Assembly (NCBI GenBank): GCA_007129775.1
Contig: SKUV01000004.1
Location: 1 to 28,825 of the forward strand
Direction of reading: 5' to 3'
Origin: Paracoccaceae bacterium
GTDB lineage: Bacteria > Pseudomonadota > Alphaproteobacteria > Rhodobacterales > Rhodobacteraceae
Length of the DNA: 28,825 bases
Shown one piece after another: positions 1 to 8,249 of this stretch (positions within the stretch are counted from its first letter, which is position 1; each line of letters opens with the position of its first letter). A program made the position numbers and the translations under genes. The notes beneath the pieces were generated by a model. That model made no database searches. It was not told the DNA's origin and saw only the letters and a program-made list of their open reading frames with translations.

Positions 1-193
1 CATCCCCGTCATAGGGCCCTGTCGGAATGGTCGCGCGGTCGAATTCCGTCCGGTCGAAATAGACGATGTTCGATCCGGCTACGCGGGGAATGTCGTCATG
101 GTCATGCGCACCCTCGATATCCGCAAATGCCGGCGAGAAAAGGCCAAGCGCAACCGTGGCGACACCAGATAAAATCAGCCGTGTTTTTCGCAT
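1..193 (-). CDS. Secreted protein, N-terminal part only (DUF4892/OmpA-like?)
   Basis: This is the first 64 codons of a minus-strand gene that leaves the window at base 1. It opens with a typical Sec signal peptide: MRKTRL, then a hydrophobic stretch, ending FSPAFA before DIEGAHDHDD. The mature start reads DIPRVAGSNIVYFDRTEFD, which resembles the N-terminal region of periplasmic DUF4892-containing OmpA-type proteins (a tentative, memory-based match). The ATG at 193 is preceded by a purine-rich AAGGGAAGTGGGG stretch that can serve as ribosome binding site. It is divergent from the large gene at 364, with 170 bases between them. Without the C-terminal part neither the domain structure nor the function can be settled; export from the cytoplasm is the firm part. 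Confidence 0.65.
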   Translation of the reverse strand, partial: MRKTRLILSGVATVALGLFSPAFADIEGAHDHDDIPRVAGSNIVYFDRTEFDRATIPTGPYDGD

Positions 194-363
194 GAACACC
201 CCACTTCCCTTTGAAACCTTGATGATAATCGCGGAAGAGCGCCGAGCGCCCCCTCTGAACGAAGGGGTTTTCCCGATGGTCTGATGGGCGCGCCGGTGTG
301 CGTCGGAGAAGGCGCGCCACCGACCGGCTTGTTGCCAGGATTGTTACAAGATAACACTCCGCC

Positions 364-2895
364 ATGACCCTTGTTCTTGATCAACCCGCAGCGCCGCGCC
401 GCTTCGAGATGCCCCTGCTGTGCGCGCTCTTCACGCTCTCGGGGGCGGCGGCGCTGATCTATCAGGTGATGTGGGTGCGCGAACTGGGCCTGCTGTTCGG
501 CTCGACCGCGCAGGCGGCGGCGCTGACGATCGCGATCTTCTTTGCCGGCATCGCGCTGGGGGGCTGGCTGTTCGGGCGGCTCGCGGCGCGGTTGGCGCGG
601 CCCTTGCGCGCCTTCGGCTGGGTCGAGGTCGGGGTCGCGGCGACGGCGCTGGGGCATTTTCTGGTGTCTCCGGCCTATTTCGCGCTCTATCCCACGCTCT
701 ATGCGCTTGTCGGTGGCGTGCCCGTGCTGGAGATCGGGCTCAAGGCGCTGGTGGCGGCGACGATCCTTCTGCCCTCGGCCATCCTGATGGGCGGCACGCT
801 GCCCTTGATGGGCCAGCATGTGATCCGCGCGCGGGACAGCCTGGGCCGGATGGGCTCGGCACTCTATGCGCTGAACACGGCCGGCGGGGCGACAGGGGCG
901 CTGGCGGCGGGGTTCTTCCTGCCCGTGTGGCTGGGATTCTCGGGCGCGTATCTTCTTGCCGTGGGGTTCGATCTGTTGGTGGGCGCCTCGGCGCTGCTGC
1001 TCGCGCGGCGCGCCCTGCCGATCGCGGCCGACGGCCGGCCCGAGCGCGCCCCGATCCCGGCGCGGCTGTGGGTCATCGCCTTCGCCTCGGGCTTCGCGAC
1101 GCTTGCGGTCGAAGTGATCTGGACCCGCGCCTTCGCCCAGGTGCTGCAGAATTCGGTCTATACCTACGCGCTGGTGCTGACCGTTTTCCTGCTGGCGCTG
1201 TCGCTGGGCGCGGCACTCGCCAACGGGCTCAACCGACTGCGCACACCCCCCGAGGCGGTGCTGACGGGATTGCTTATGGCCGCGGCCCTCGTCATCGCCG
1301 CCACACCGCATCTCTTCCACCACACGACCGACGGGCTGCGCTATCTGGGCGGACGGGCCGATTTCGCGGGGTATGTCTGGGAAGTCGGGCGCGTGGCAGC
1401 GCTGTGCATGCTGATCCCCGGCACGATCCTCGGAGCGGTGCTGCCCTACCTGCTCCGCCTGATGGAAGGAACCGGCGCGCCGGGTCCGGTTCTGGGCCGC
1501 CTCGTCGCGGTGAACACCACGGGTGCGATCCTCGGCGCACTGGCAGGAGGTTTTGTGCTGCTGCCCTGGGTCGGCATGTGGAAGGGGCTGTGGCTGATGG
1601 GCGCGGTCTACGCGTCTTTGGTGCTGGCGCTCTGGCGGCCGTCGGATGGCTGGTCAGCCCGGCTCACACGGTTCGCGGCACTCGCCGGCGCGGTCGCAAT
1701 GCTCGCGGGCCAACCGGGGCTCGACTCCACACGCCTGAACCGGGGCGAGATGCTGCTGGACTTTCGCGAAGGCCCCTCCGCCCATGTCGCCGCGATCCAG
1801 CGCGGCTCGGCAAAATTCATCCGCGTCAACAATTTCTACACGCTCGGCGGCTCCGGCGCGCTGGTGCCAGAGCGCAACCAGACGATGATCCCGCTGCTCA
1901 CTCACCCCGCCCCGCGCGACGTCTTCTTTCTGGGCCTCGGCACCGGAATATCCGCCGGCGCGGGGCTTTTCGCCGATCCCGAGCGTGTGACGGTCTGCGA
2001 ATTGTTGCCCGATGTGGTGGATTTCGCAGAGCGTTGGTTCGGCCCCTACGTCAATGGCCTTTTCACCGACCCGCGCGTCACCATCCACCGTGAGGACGGG
2101 CGGCAATGCCTGGCCCGGTCCCGCGCCACCTATGACATGATCATCGCCGATCTGTTCACCCCATGGCGCGCCGGCGTCGGCAATGTCTACACGGTGGAGC
2201 ATTACACCCTCGCGGCCTCGCGCCTGAAGCCCGGCGGCGCCTATGTGCAGTGGATGCCGCTCTATCAGGTCTCGCGCGCCGAATTCGAGATCATCGCCAG
2301 TACCATGGCGCAGGTCTTTCCCGAACTGACGCTCTGGCGCGGGGATCTGTATCCCGAACGCTCCATCCTCGCGCTGGTGGGGCGGATGGAGGCCGCACCG
2401 CTCGACCCGGCGACGCTCGCCGCGCAATGGCGCCTGATGACCGGCGAGGATACGCCCGACGCGGTGCTGGCCGATCGCGCGCTGAAGTTCTACGCCGGCA
2501 ACGCAGCCTCGGGCGTGTTTGCCCATGCCCCCGTCAATACCGATGACCACCCGCTGATCGAATACCTCGCGCCGCGCACCCATCGCGCCGTGATCGCCGG
2601 CACTGCGCGCTTTCTGGTGGGGCCCGAGCGCGACCGCCTTTATGCCGACCTGCTCGACGCCCTCCCGCCCGAGGATGACCCTTATCTGAGCCTGCTGAGC
2701 GAGGCGCAACGCGCCCTGCCGCGCGCGGGCGCTGTCTATACCCGCTGGCAGGGCCTGCGCACGCACGAAGACCCGCGCGCCAGCGCGCTCTGGCAGAAAT
2801 TCACCGCCCTCGCCCCGCCCCACGCGCACCGGCCCGACAGCCCGGCCGGTCAGGTCGCTCGCGGCGGCATGGCGTTCGGCGACACCACGGACTGA
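364..2895 (+). CDS. Membrane-anchored spermidine-synthase-like protein (fused MFS-like/SpeE domain)
   Basis: An 843-residue protein. Roughly the first 460 residues are many hydrophobic helices (about 12-14), a polytopic membrane part of the 'fused MFS/spermidine synthase' type. The remainder holds a Rossmann-type spermidine-synthase-like domain: GLGTG at about 524-528, an acidic strand end at E546, DG at 578-579 and IADLFTP around D596. In true SpeE the glycine loop is GGGDG; here the Asp is Thr, so genuine aminopropyl transfer is doubtful although the later Asp of the active site is kept. The start ATG at 364 gives an N-terminus just before the first helix; no strong Shine-Dalgarno is seen. 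It stands alone as a transcription unit, and a GC hairpin lies directly after the stop. Substrate unknown. Confidence 0.88.
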   Translation: MTLVLDQPAAPRRFEMPLLCALFTLSGAAALIYQVMWVRELGLLFGSTAQAAALTIAIFFAGIALGGWLFGRLAARLARPLRAFGWVEVGVAATALGHFLVSPAYFALYPTLYALVGGVPVLEIGLKALVAATILLPSAILMGGTLPLMGQHVIRARDSLGRMGSALYALNTAGGATGALAAGFFLPVWLGFSGAYLLAVGFDLLVGASALLLARRALPIAADGRPERAPIPARLWVIAFASGFATLAVEVIWTRAFAQVLQNSVYTYALVLTVFLLALSLGAALANGLNRLRTPPEAVLTGLLMAAALVIAATPHLFHHTTDGLRYLGGRADFAGYVWEVGRVAALCMLIPGTILGAVLPYLLRLMEGTGAPGPVLGRLVAVNTTGAILGALAGGFVLLPWVGMWKGLWLMGAVYASLVLALWRPSDGWSARLTRFAALAGAVAMLAGQPGLDSTRLNRGEMLLDFREGPSAHVAAIQRGSAKFIRVNNFYTLGGSGALVPERNQTMIPLLTHPAPRDVFFLGLGTGISAGAGLFADPERVTVCELLPDVVDFAERWFGPYVNGLFTDPRVTIHREDGRQCLARSRATYDMIIADLFTPWRAGVGNVYTVEHYTLAASRLKPGGAYVQWMPLYQVSRAEFEIIASTMAQVFPELTLWRGDLYPERSILALVGRMEAAPLDPATLAAQWRLMTGEDTPDAVLADRALKFYAGNAASGVFAHAPVNTDDHPLIEYLAPRTHRAVIAGTARFLVGPERDRLYADLLDALPPEDDPYLSLLSEAQRALPRAGAVYTRWQGLRTHEDPRASALWQKFTALAPPHAHRPDSPAGQVARGGMAFGDTTD

Positions 2896-2917
2896 GCCGC
2901 CCGCGGCAGCGGGTGGC
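2896..2917. terminator. GC hairpin after the spermidine-synthase-like gene
   Basis: A 9-bp stem (one G-T wobble) closed by a GGCA tetraloop begins on the base after the TGA stop at 2893-2895. There is no T-tract, so it may act as an mRNA 3' stabiliser or a weak terminator between two convergent genes. Confidence 0.45.
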
Positions 2918-2943
2918 AGGTGCAAAGGCGGCCCGCTCCCGGC

Positions 2944-3339
2944 TCAGCCCGAGCGCGAGATCAGTTCGGCGCGCAGGTCGCCGTCCGGAGACCGGGTCAG
3001 CACCATCCTGCAATCCGGCTTGCCCAATTGCTCCAGCACGAAAGGAAAATGATCGGACCAGAGGAACATGGACCCGTAAGGCTCGCGCGCATTCGGTTGG
3101 AAACGCGGAGGTTCTATGCCCTCCTCACGCTCCCTGAAGTAGATTTTTCCTGCGCGCAGGATCCCCGATGGCGACCCCGGCTTTCCGCGCAGCTTGATGA
3201 TGATCCGGTTGCGCCCCCCCCCGCTCTGCGACTGGTTGCGCATGATCAGTTCATGTGACTCGACAACGAGTTCATGGATCTCCCGCCGAAGATCATCCGG
3301 CGCATCCTTGTCCGGTTCACGCTCGGTGTCTTCTTCCAT
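2944..3339 (-). CDS. Hypothetical protein, 131 aa
   Basis: I do not recognise this gene. The reading frame continues upstream to 3588, but the ATG at 3339 is chosen because GAGGAGG lies about seven bases before it and because the residues further upstream look like translated non-coding DNA (Arg/Pro/Ala rich). The 131-residue product has a charged N-terminus (MEEDTEREPDKDAPDDL), a helical segment, then a basic beta-rich section (RIIIKLRGKPGSPSG) and a C-terminal half with IYFREREEGIEPP and MFLWSDHFPFVLEQL. No signal peptide, membrane helix or Cys cluster is visible, so it is probably cytosolic. It is convergent with the large gene on the left and separated from radC by over 300 bases. Confidence 0.75.
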   Translation of the reverse strand: MEEDTEREPDKDAPDDLRREIHELVVESHELIMRNQSQSGGGRNRIIIKLRGKPGSPSGILRAGKIYFREREEGIEPPRFQPNAREPYGSMFLWSDHFPFVLEQLGKPDCRMVLTRSPDGDLRAELISRSG

Positions 3340-3660
3340 CTTGACGCTCCTCCTCAGCGGTGGGGGCAACTTGTTCCCAACCCGTCTACCGGGCACTGAT
3401 GACGGCTGTGGTGCCGACCGGCGGAGCTTTGCAGGCTTGCCCGCACCCGTCCAGTGCCTTGACTCCACAGGTCGCGCTGCCGCAGGCCGCGACGCCCGCA
3501 GAGGGCCTGACCGCGCGCTGCGGCCTTGAGGCCCCGCAGCCCTGGCCGTGGGCCGTTGCCGCGCGGGACGTCGGAGGGTTTCGGACAATCGCAGGCAAAC
3601 CGCCCCGCCGTTCGTGGCGCCCCGGTCCTGCGGCTGTCGTGGCGGCGCGTTGATCCTCCC
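3340..3660. other. Gene-free stretch between hypothetical gene and radC
   Basis: No convincing ORF: frames here are open only because of high GC and give Arg/Pro/Ala-rich translations. It contains the ribosome binding site of the 131-aa gene at its left edge and one imperfect hairpin at 3518-3539 (4+4 bp with a 2-base bulge and a TTGA loop), which could end radC transcription. Otherwise I see nothing in it. Confidence 0.5.
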
Positions 3661-4500
3661 CTACAAATACCCCTCGGCCCGAAAACTCAGTTCGCGCTCG
3701 CGCCCGACGATCAGATGGTCGTGCAGCGTGATCGCCAGCGCCTCGGCGGCGACGCGGATCTGTTCGGTCATCGCGATATCGGCCTCCGAGGGCGTCGGAT
3801 CGCCCGACGGGTGGTTGTGCACGAGGATCAGGGCCGAGGCATTGAGTTCCAGCGCCCGCTTGACAACCTCACGCGGATAGACGGGCACATGATCGACCGT
3901 GCCCTGTGCCTGCGCCTCGTCGGCGATGAGTGTGTTCTTGCGGTCGAGGTAGAGCACGCGAAACTGCTCGGTCTCGCGATGGGCCATGGCGGTATGGCAA
4001 TAGTCGATCAGCGCGGTCCAGCTGGAAATCACCGGGCGATGCATCACCCGCGCACGGGCGAGCCGCTGGGCCGCGGCCTCCACCACCTTCAGTTCCAGCA
4101 CCACGGCGGGGCCCACCCCCTCCACCGCCGCCAGCCGGGCAGGCGGGGCCGACAGCACCCGGTTGAAATCGCCGAATGCATCCAGAAGGCGACGCGCCAG
4201 CGGTTTCACATCCTGTCGCGGGATCGCGCGGAACAGTACCAGTTCCAGCAATTCATAATCAGGCATGGCCGTCGCCCCGCCCTCGGTGAAGCGCGCGCGC
4301 AGCCGGGCGCGGTGATCGCGGATATAGGACGGCAGGCGCGCCGAGCCCTGCTCAACCGGTAGCGGCGCGTCCGCCGCCTCGTCCGGCTCGCCTGGCGCGC
4401 CCTGCGCGGCGCGCGCGGGCTCCGGCCCACCGGGCAGCGCCAACGGCAGGGGCAGGGGCAGGGGCAGCGACATTTCCCGAAAGGCGCGTCGGCGTGTCAT
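3661..4500 (-). CDS. radC: RadC family JAB/MPN-domain protein
   Basis: A 279-residue RadC (UPF0758) protein. The N-terminal third has a low-complexity LPLPLPLPLAL run, then the family's RLRARF...LPDYELLELVLF-like region (here MPDYELLELVLFRAIPR). A helix-hairpin-helix-like stretch (VEGVGPAVVLELK) follows, then the C-terminal JAB1/MPN metalloprotease-like domain with the signature HNHPSGDPTPSEAD, the zinc-binding HxH...S..D pattern. RadC's role is not settled; the family was named for DNA repair, but that role has been questioned in E. coli. The start at 4500 is the longest option; a second Met nine codons later is possible because neither has a clear Shine-Dalgarno. It lies 79 bases downstream of the NDUFA9-like gene on the same strand, with a possible hairpin between. 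Confidence 0.93.
   Translation of the reverse strand: MTRRRAFREMSLPLPLPLPLALPGGPEPARAAQGAPGEPDEAADAPLPVEQGSARLPSYIRDHRARLRARFTEGGATAMPDYELLELVLFRAIPRQDVKPLARRLLDAFGDFNRVLSAPPARLAAVEGVGPAVVLELKVVEAAAQRLARARVMHRPVISSWTALIDYCHTAMAHRETEQFRVLYLDRKNTLIADEAQAQGTVDHVPVYPREVVKRALELNASALILVHNHPSGDPTPSEADIAMTEQIRVAAEALAITLHDHLIVGRERELSFRAEGYL
4445..4468. repeat. GGCAGG hexamer tandem repeat inside radC
   Basis: Three perfect GGCAGG units followed by GGCAGC encode the alternating Leu-Pro run near the RadC N-terminus. The 6-bp period keeps the reading frame, so copy-number change would alter length without frameshift. Confidence 0.85.
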
Positions 4501-4539
4501 CCACGCAGGCTAGCGCAACGTTGGTAAACCGAAGGTTAA

Positions 4540-4574
4540 ACGCGGCGCGTCACGGCACCATCGCCCCGCCGCGT
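4540..4574. terminator. Possible hairpin downstream of NDUFA9-like gene
   Basis: An 8-bp perfect inverted repeat (ACGCGGCG / CGCCGCGT) with a long 19-base loop sits just past the stop of the minus-strand gene ending at 4580. It has no T-tract; weak evidence for a terminator before radC. Confidence 0.25.
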
Positions 4575-4579
4575 CGGGC

Positions 4580-5566
4580 TCAGCCCTTGTTCAGGTCGCG
4601 CGCCGAATCCTTGATGGCGCTGTATTGGCCCGAGGGGCGAAAGCGCCACAGATAATCGGGCAGCACCGCCGACATCGGCTTGGCCCGGATGCCGAGGTCC
4701 GACAACCCGCGCAAGTCCGGGTTCGCCACATTGTCGCGACGCAGGTTGCGGACCTGATCGCGGGTGAGAATGCCATTGGTGAACAGACCGAGGCTCAGCC
4801 TCTGCGCCAGATCGAGCGCGCCCCCCATGATCATCGCGATGGGAAAGGGCACGTTGACCAGCAGGCGCCGGCGCCTGATCTCGGCCAGCATCATCTGCAT
4901 CAACTCGCGGAAGGTCTTGATCTCGGGCCCGCCCAGTTCATAGATCCCCGGCGCCGCCTTTCCCAGCAGCGCCGTCTCGGCCGCCTGCGCCACATCATCA
5001 ACCCAGACAGGCTGGAACCGTGTCCGGGCCCCGACCATGGGCAGCACCGGCGACAGGCGCGTCATCCCCGCGAAGCGATTGAAGAATCCGTCTTCGCTGC
5101 CGAAGATGATCGAAGGTCGCAGGATCACCGCCTGCGGCATGTGTTCCAGCACCAGCGCCTCGCCTTCGGCCTTTGTCCGCGCATAATGGCAGTCCGAGCC
5201 GCTGTCGGCCCCGATGGCCGAAATATGCACCATCCGCCCCACCGCCAGTTCGGCCGCGATGCGGGCGATCCGGCCCGCGCCTTCGGCTTGCACCGGATCG
5301 AAACGGTTACGCCCGACCTCGTTGAGGATGCCGACGCAGTTCACCACCGCATCCGCGCCCTGCATCACTGCCCGCACCGAGGCATCGTCGCGGATGTTGC
5401 AGAACACGGGTTCCACCTGCCCGACCGCGCCATAGGGCCGCACGAAGATCGCCTCGTTCGGACGCCGCACCGCCACGCGCACGCGCCACCCGGCCCGCGC
5501 CATGCGCCGCGCGATATAGCGCCCGACGAAGCCCGACCCTCCGAAAATGGTGACAAGCTGTGCCAT
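4580..5566 (-). CDS. Complex I NDUFA9-subunit-family NAD(P)-binding protein
   Basis: A 328-residue atypical short-chain dehydrogenase/reductase. The N-terminus has the nucleotide-binding glycine motif GGSGFVG at about residues 9-15 on a first beta strand, followed by RVRVAVRRP. Further along are VNCVGILNE, HISAIGAD, the YARTK segment equivalent to the YxxxK catalytic pair, and VILRPSIIFG, all typical of the NDUFA9/'complex I NAD-dependent epimerase' branch. In alphaproteobacteria such proteins are annotated as NADH:ubiquinone oxidoreductase-associated; a free reductase role is an alternative. The frame extends upstream to 5692, but the ATG at 5566 is preferred: AAGGAATGAGG precedes it at proper distance and the Rossmann strand starts there. 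No neighbouring nuo genes are in view. Confidence 0.88.
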   Translation of the reverse strand: MAQLVTIFGGSGFVGRYIARRMARAGWRVRVAVRRPNEAIFVRPYGAVGQVEPVFCNIRDDASVRAVMQGADAVVNCVGILNEVGRNRFDPVQAEGAGRIARIAAELAVGRMVHISAIGADSGSDCHYARTKAEGEALVLEHMPQAVILRPSIIFGSEDGFFNRFAGMTRLSPVLPMVGARTRFQPVWVDDVAQAAETALLGKAAPGIYELGGPEIKTFRELMQMMLAEIRRRRLLVNVPFPIAMIMGGALDLAQRLSLGLFTNGILTRDQVRNLRRDNVANPDLRGLSDLGIRAKPMSAVLPDYLWRFRPSGQYSAIKDSARDLNKG

Positions 5567-5711
5567 GGGCCTCATTCCTTCTGCCGCAGATGCCGCCGTC
5601 AGACCTAGCCAAGCAGCGCGCCTGCCACAAGGCGGAATTGGCCGCTTGCGACACCACTGCGGCCTGAAGCTCCGGCTGCAGTTCGCCGCCACCGGACCGC
5701 CGGCCCGGCCT

Positions 5712-5767
5712 TTCTGCGCAAATTCTGCGCAAGGCCCGTTGACAGTGCTGCGGGCCGGGGGTATCTG
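5712..5767 (+). promoter_or_regulatory. Promoter of tRNA-Leu with doubled upstream element
   Basis: A consensus -35 TTGACA at 5739-5744, a 17-base spacer and a -10 TATCTG at 5762-5767 lie 15 bases before the tRNA. Just upstream, TTCTGCGCAA occurs twice (5712-5721 and 5723-5732), 11 bases apart, close to one helical turn. Confidence 0.75.
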
Positions 5768-5782
5768 CGCCGCACGACACCT

Positions 5783-5869
5783 GCCCAGGTGGCGGAACTG
5801 GTAGACGCGCTAGCTTCAGGTGCTAGTGCCCGTACGGGCGTGGAGGTTCGAGTCCTCTCCTGGGCACCA
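5783..5869 (+). tRNA. tRNA-Leu (anticodon CAG)
   Basis: The 87-base cloverleaf has a 7-bp acceptor stem GCCCAGG/CCTGGGC, discriminator A, and genomically encoded CCA (5867-5869). The anticodon stem CTAGC/GCTAG closes the loop TTCAGGT, giving anticodon CAG, which reads the CTG codon. The long variable arm with a CCCGTACGGG stem marks a class II tRNA, as expected for Leu. The T loop TTCGAGT is normal. CTG is the dominant Leu codon in these GC-rich genes. Confidence 0.97.
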
Positions 5870-6167
5870 CGATTTCAGCGTAACACGTTGATCTTGATGG
5901 CCAAAGCACATCCGGCAGGTGTCGTCGTTTCCCCCTTTTTCACGCCTTTCGTTCGCCGCTCGCGGAATGCCCGTCGCATGGGCGGGACCGCCCGTGGCGC
6001 GGCGGTCGTACGGGTCTGCCCCGTCTGACCGGGATCTGAGTGCCGGCGCCGGGCGCGGAGCAGTCGGATGCTGGCGCAAAGCATCGCCACCGGGGCGGCA
6101 TCGCCAATGCGCAGTCCATCAGCCCAAATGGATTGACCTATTCTGAAAAGTATGGACGATTGGTTGA
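5870..6167. other. Gene-free stretch between tRNA-Leu and hyuA
   Basis: No believable gene on either strand. It holds a C/T-rich run around 5929-5940, a hairpin at 5977-5996 (8 bp with one wobble, GGAC loop) and, near its right edge, a TTGACC at 6133-6138 without a good -10 partner. The promoter and operator of the hyu operon must lie here, but I cannot place them with confidence. Confidence 0.5.
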
Positions 6168-8249
6168 ATGAGCAGACTTGCAGTGGATATCGGCGGCACA
6201 TTTACCGATGTCGTGCTCGACCGGGGCAGCGAACTTCTGGCGCACAAGGTGCTGACGACGCCGGACGCGCCCGAACGCGGCGCGATGGCGGGCGTGACCG
6301 AGATTCTCGCCCAGGAGGGGCTCGAGTTGCGCGATGTCGCCATGGTGGTGCACGGCACCACGCTGGCCACGAATGCCCTGATCGAACGGCGCGGCGCGCG
6401 CACGGTGCTGGTGACGACCGAGGGTTTTCGCGACATCCTCGAGATGGGCTACGAGCGCCGCTTCGATCAGTACGACCTGAACCTCCGCCTGCCCGAACCG
6501 CTGGTCCCGCGCGACCTGCGTCTGACATTGCCGGAACGGATGAACGCGGCGGGCGAGGTGCTGCGCGCGCCCACCAATGCCGAGCTTGCCGAAACGGCTG
6601 CGCGGGTCGCCGCCGCGCAGCCCGATGCCGTGGCCATCGGCCTGCTGCACGCCTATGCCAATCCGGCGCACGAGGCGCTGTTGGCCGAGGCGCTGGCCGC
6701 ACATCTGCCCGGCGAGGTGACGATCTGCAAGAGCCATGAGGTATCGCCGGAGATCCGCGAATACGAACGTCTCTCGACCGTCTGCGCGAATGCTTATGTG
6801 CGCCCGCTGATGCAGCGATATCTGCGCAATTTCGATACCGCGCTGCGCCGGCAGGGGTTTGGCGGGGCGCTCTTGCTGATGCTGTCGGGGGGCGGGCTGA
6901 CGACGCTGGAACAGGCCTGCCGGATCCCGATCCGTCTGGTGGAATCCGGCCCGGCGGGGGGTGTCGCGCTCGCCGCGCGCGTGGCGCGCGAGATCGATGC
7001 GCCACGGCTTCTGGCGCTGGACATGGGCGGCACCACCGCCAAGATCGCCTTTGTGGAGAACGGAACGCCCGACCGCACACGGCGCTTCGAGGTCGCGCGC
7101 GCCTGGCGCGACATGAAAGGCAGCGGCCTGCCGGTGCGGGTGCCTACGGTGGAACTGGTAGAGATCGGCGCCGGCGGCGGCTCGATCGCCCACCGTGACG
7201 CATTGGGGCGCATCGCCGTGGGCCCGCGCAGCGCCGGGGCGGAACCGGGGCCGGCCTGCTATGGCCGGGGCGGCGAACGCGCCACGGTGACCGATGCCAA
7301 CCTCGCGCTGGGCAAGCTGCGCGCGGATCGCTTTGCACGCGGCCGCATGACGCTCGACACCGAGGCCGCGCGCGCCGCGATCGCGGCCGATGTGCAGGCG
7401 CCGATGGGGCTGAGCAGTGTCGAATGGGCCGCCGCCGGTATCTGCGAACTGGGCGAGGAAGCCATGGCGAACGCGGCCCGCGTTCACGCCGCCGAACGTG
7501 GCAAGACGCTGGCGCAATTCCAGCTTCTTGCCTCGGGCGGGGCCGCACCGCTGCATGCAGCGCGAATCGCCACGAAACTGGGGATCACCCGGGTGATCGT
7601 GCCCACATTGGCCGGCGTCGGCTCGGCGGTCGGGTTTCTGGCCGCGCCTGTCGCCTATGAGGTCGCGCGCAGCATCTTGCGGCCGTTGCGCGGGCTGCAC
7701 GGCGGCACGCTCGCCGAGGAACTGGAACGGATGGAGGCCGAGGCCCGCGCCGTCGTCGCCGGCGCCCTGCCCGCGCAGGCGGATATCCGCACCGAGGTGC
7801 ATGCCGAATTACGCTATGTGGGGCAGGGCCACGCCTTGCAGGTGCCGCTGGAAAGGGCGTCGCCGGGTGCCGATGGGGCGGCCCTGCGCGATGCTTTCGA
7901 GGCGCTTTACGAAACGGTCTACAACGTCACCCTGCCCGATCTGGAGGTCGAACTGGTAGCGCTGTCGCTGACCGCCATCGGCCCGGAGCCCGACCTGCCG
8001 GCAAGCCCGCCACCGGCCCGGCAAGGCGCGGCCGCCAAGGCCCAGCAGGTGGCGGTTTTCGATCCGGCCGAGGGCGCGCCCGTGCCGCACGCGCTCCGCG
8101 CACGCCCCGAACTGGCCCTGTGCGATGCCCTGCCCGGCCCCGCCATCCTGCCCGAAGACCAGACGACAACCCATGTCCCGCCGGGCTGGCAGGTGCAGGT
8201 GCACCCGCTCGGCCATCTGATCCTGACCTGCGAGGAGGCGCCCGCGTGA
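6168..8249 (+). CDS. hyuA: Hydantoinase/5-oxoprolinase family protein, HyuA subunit
   Basis: A 693-residue hydantoinase A family protein, the ATP-binding, ASKHA-fold subunit of ATP-dependent cyclic-amide hydrolases. It begins with the hallmark VDIGGTFTDVVL (residues 5-16), followed by VVHGTTLATNALIER, which together form the first phosphate-binding region. The second actin-like signature ALDMGGTTAKIAF lies mid-protein, then GAGGGSIA and the very conserved EPGPACYGRGG...VTDANLALG segment. Relatives open hydantoins, N-methylhydantoin or 5-oxoproline with ATP, or carboxylate ketones; the substrate cannot be told here. The ATG at 6168 fits the family's N-terminus although no strong Shine-Dalgarno precedes it. 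Its stop overlaps the GTG start of hyuB by four bases, so the subunits are translationally coupled. First gene of a six-gene operon. Confidence 0.93.
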   Translation: MSRLAVDIGGTFTDVVLDRGSELLAHKVLTTPDAPERGAMAGVTEILAQEGLELRDVAMVVHGTTLATNALIERRGARTVLVTTEGFRDILEMGYERRFDQYDLNLRLPEPLVPRDLRLTLPERMNAAGEVLRAPTNAELAETAARVAAAQPDAVAIGLLHAYANPAHEALLAEALAAHLPGEVTICKSHEVSPEIREYERLSTVCANAYVRPLMQRYLRNFDTALRRQGFGGALLLMLSGGGLTTLEQACRIPIRLVESGPAGGVALAARVAREIDAPRLLALDMGGTTAKIAFVENGTPDRTRRFEVARAWRDMKGSGLPVRVPTVELVEIGAGGGSIAHRDALGRIAVGPRSAGAEPGPACYGRGGERATVTDANLALGKLRADRFARGRMTLDTEAARAAIAADVQAPMGLSSVEWAAAGICELGEEAMANAARVHAAERGKTLAQFQLLASGGAAPLHAARIATKLGITRVIVPTLAGVGSAVGFLAAPVAYEVARSILRPLRGLHGGTLAEELERMEAEARAVVAGALPAQADIRTEVHAELRYVGQGHALQVPLERASPGADGAALRDAFEALYETVYNVTLPDLEVELVALSLTAIGPEPDLPASPPPARQGAAAKAQQVAVFDPAEGAPVPHALRARPELALCDALPGPAILPEDQTTTHVPPGWQVQVHPLGHLILTCEEAPA

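Noticed and set aside
194..363. Sigma-70 promoter TTGTTG...TAACAC before the gene at 364
   Set aside because: Only weak matches to both hexamers; the region surely holds divergent promoters but they cannot be placed.
175..2925. Long minus-strand open frames across the spermidine-synthase-like gene
   Set aside because: Shadows produced by high GC; composition is Arg/Gln/Gly-rich without domains, while the plus strand has a clear membrane protein and Rossmann domain.
5816..6079. 87-codon minus-strand ORF containing GEDSNLH
   Set aside because: This motif is the antisense translation of the tRNA-Leu gene, a frequent false annotation.
6133..6160. Promoter for hyuA beginning with TTGACC at 6133
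   Set aside because: No -10 hexamer at 16-18 bases matches better than chance; only noted in the gap description.
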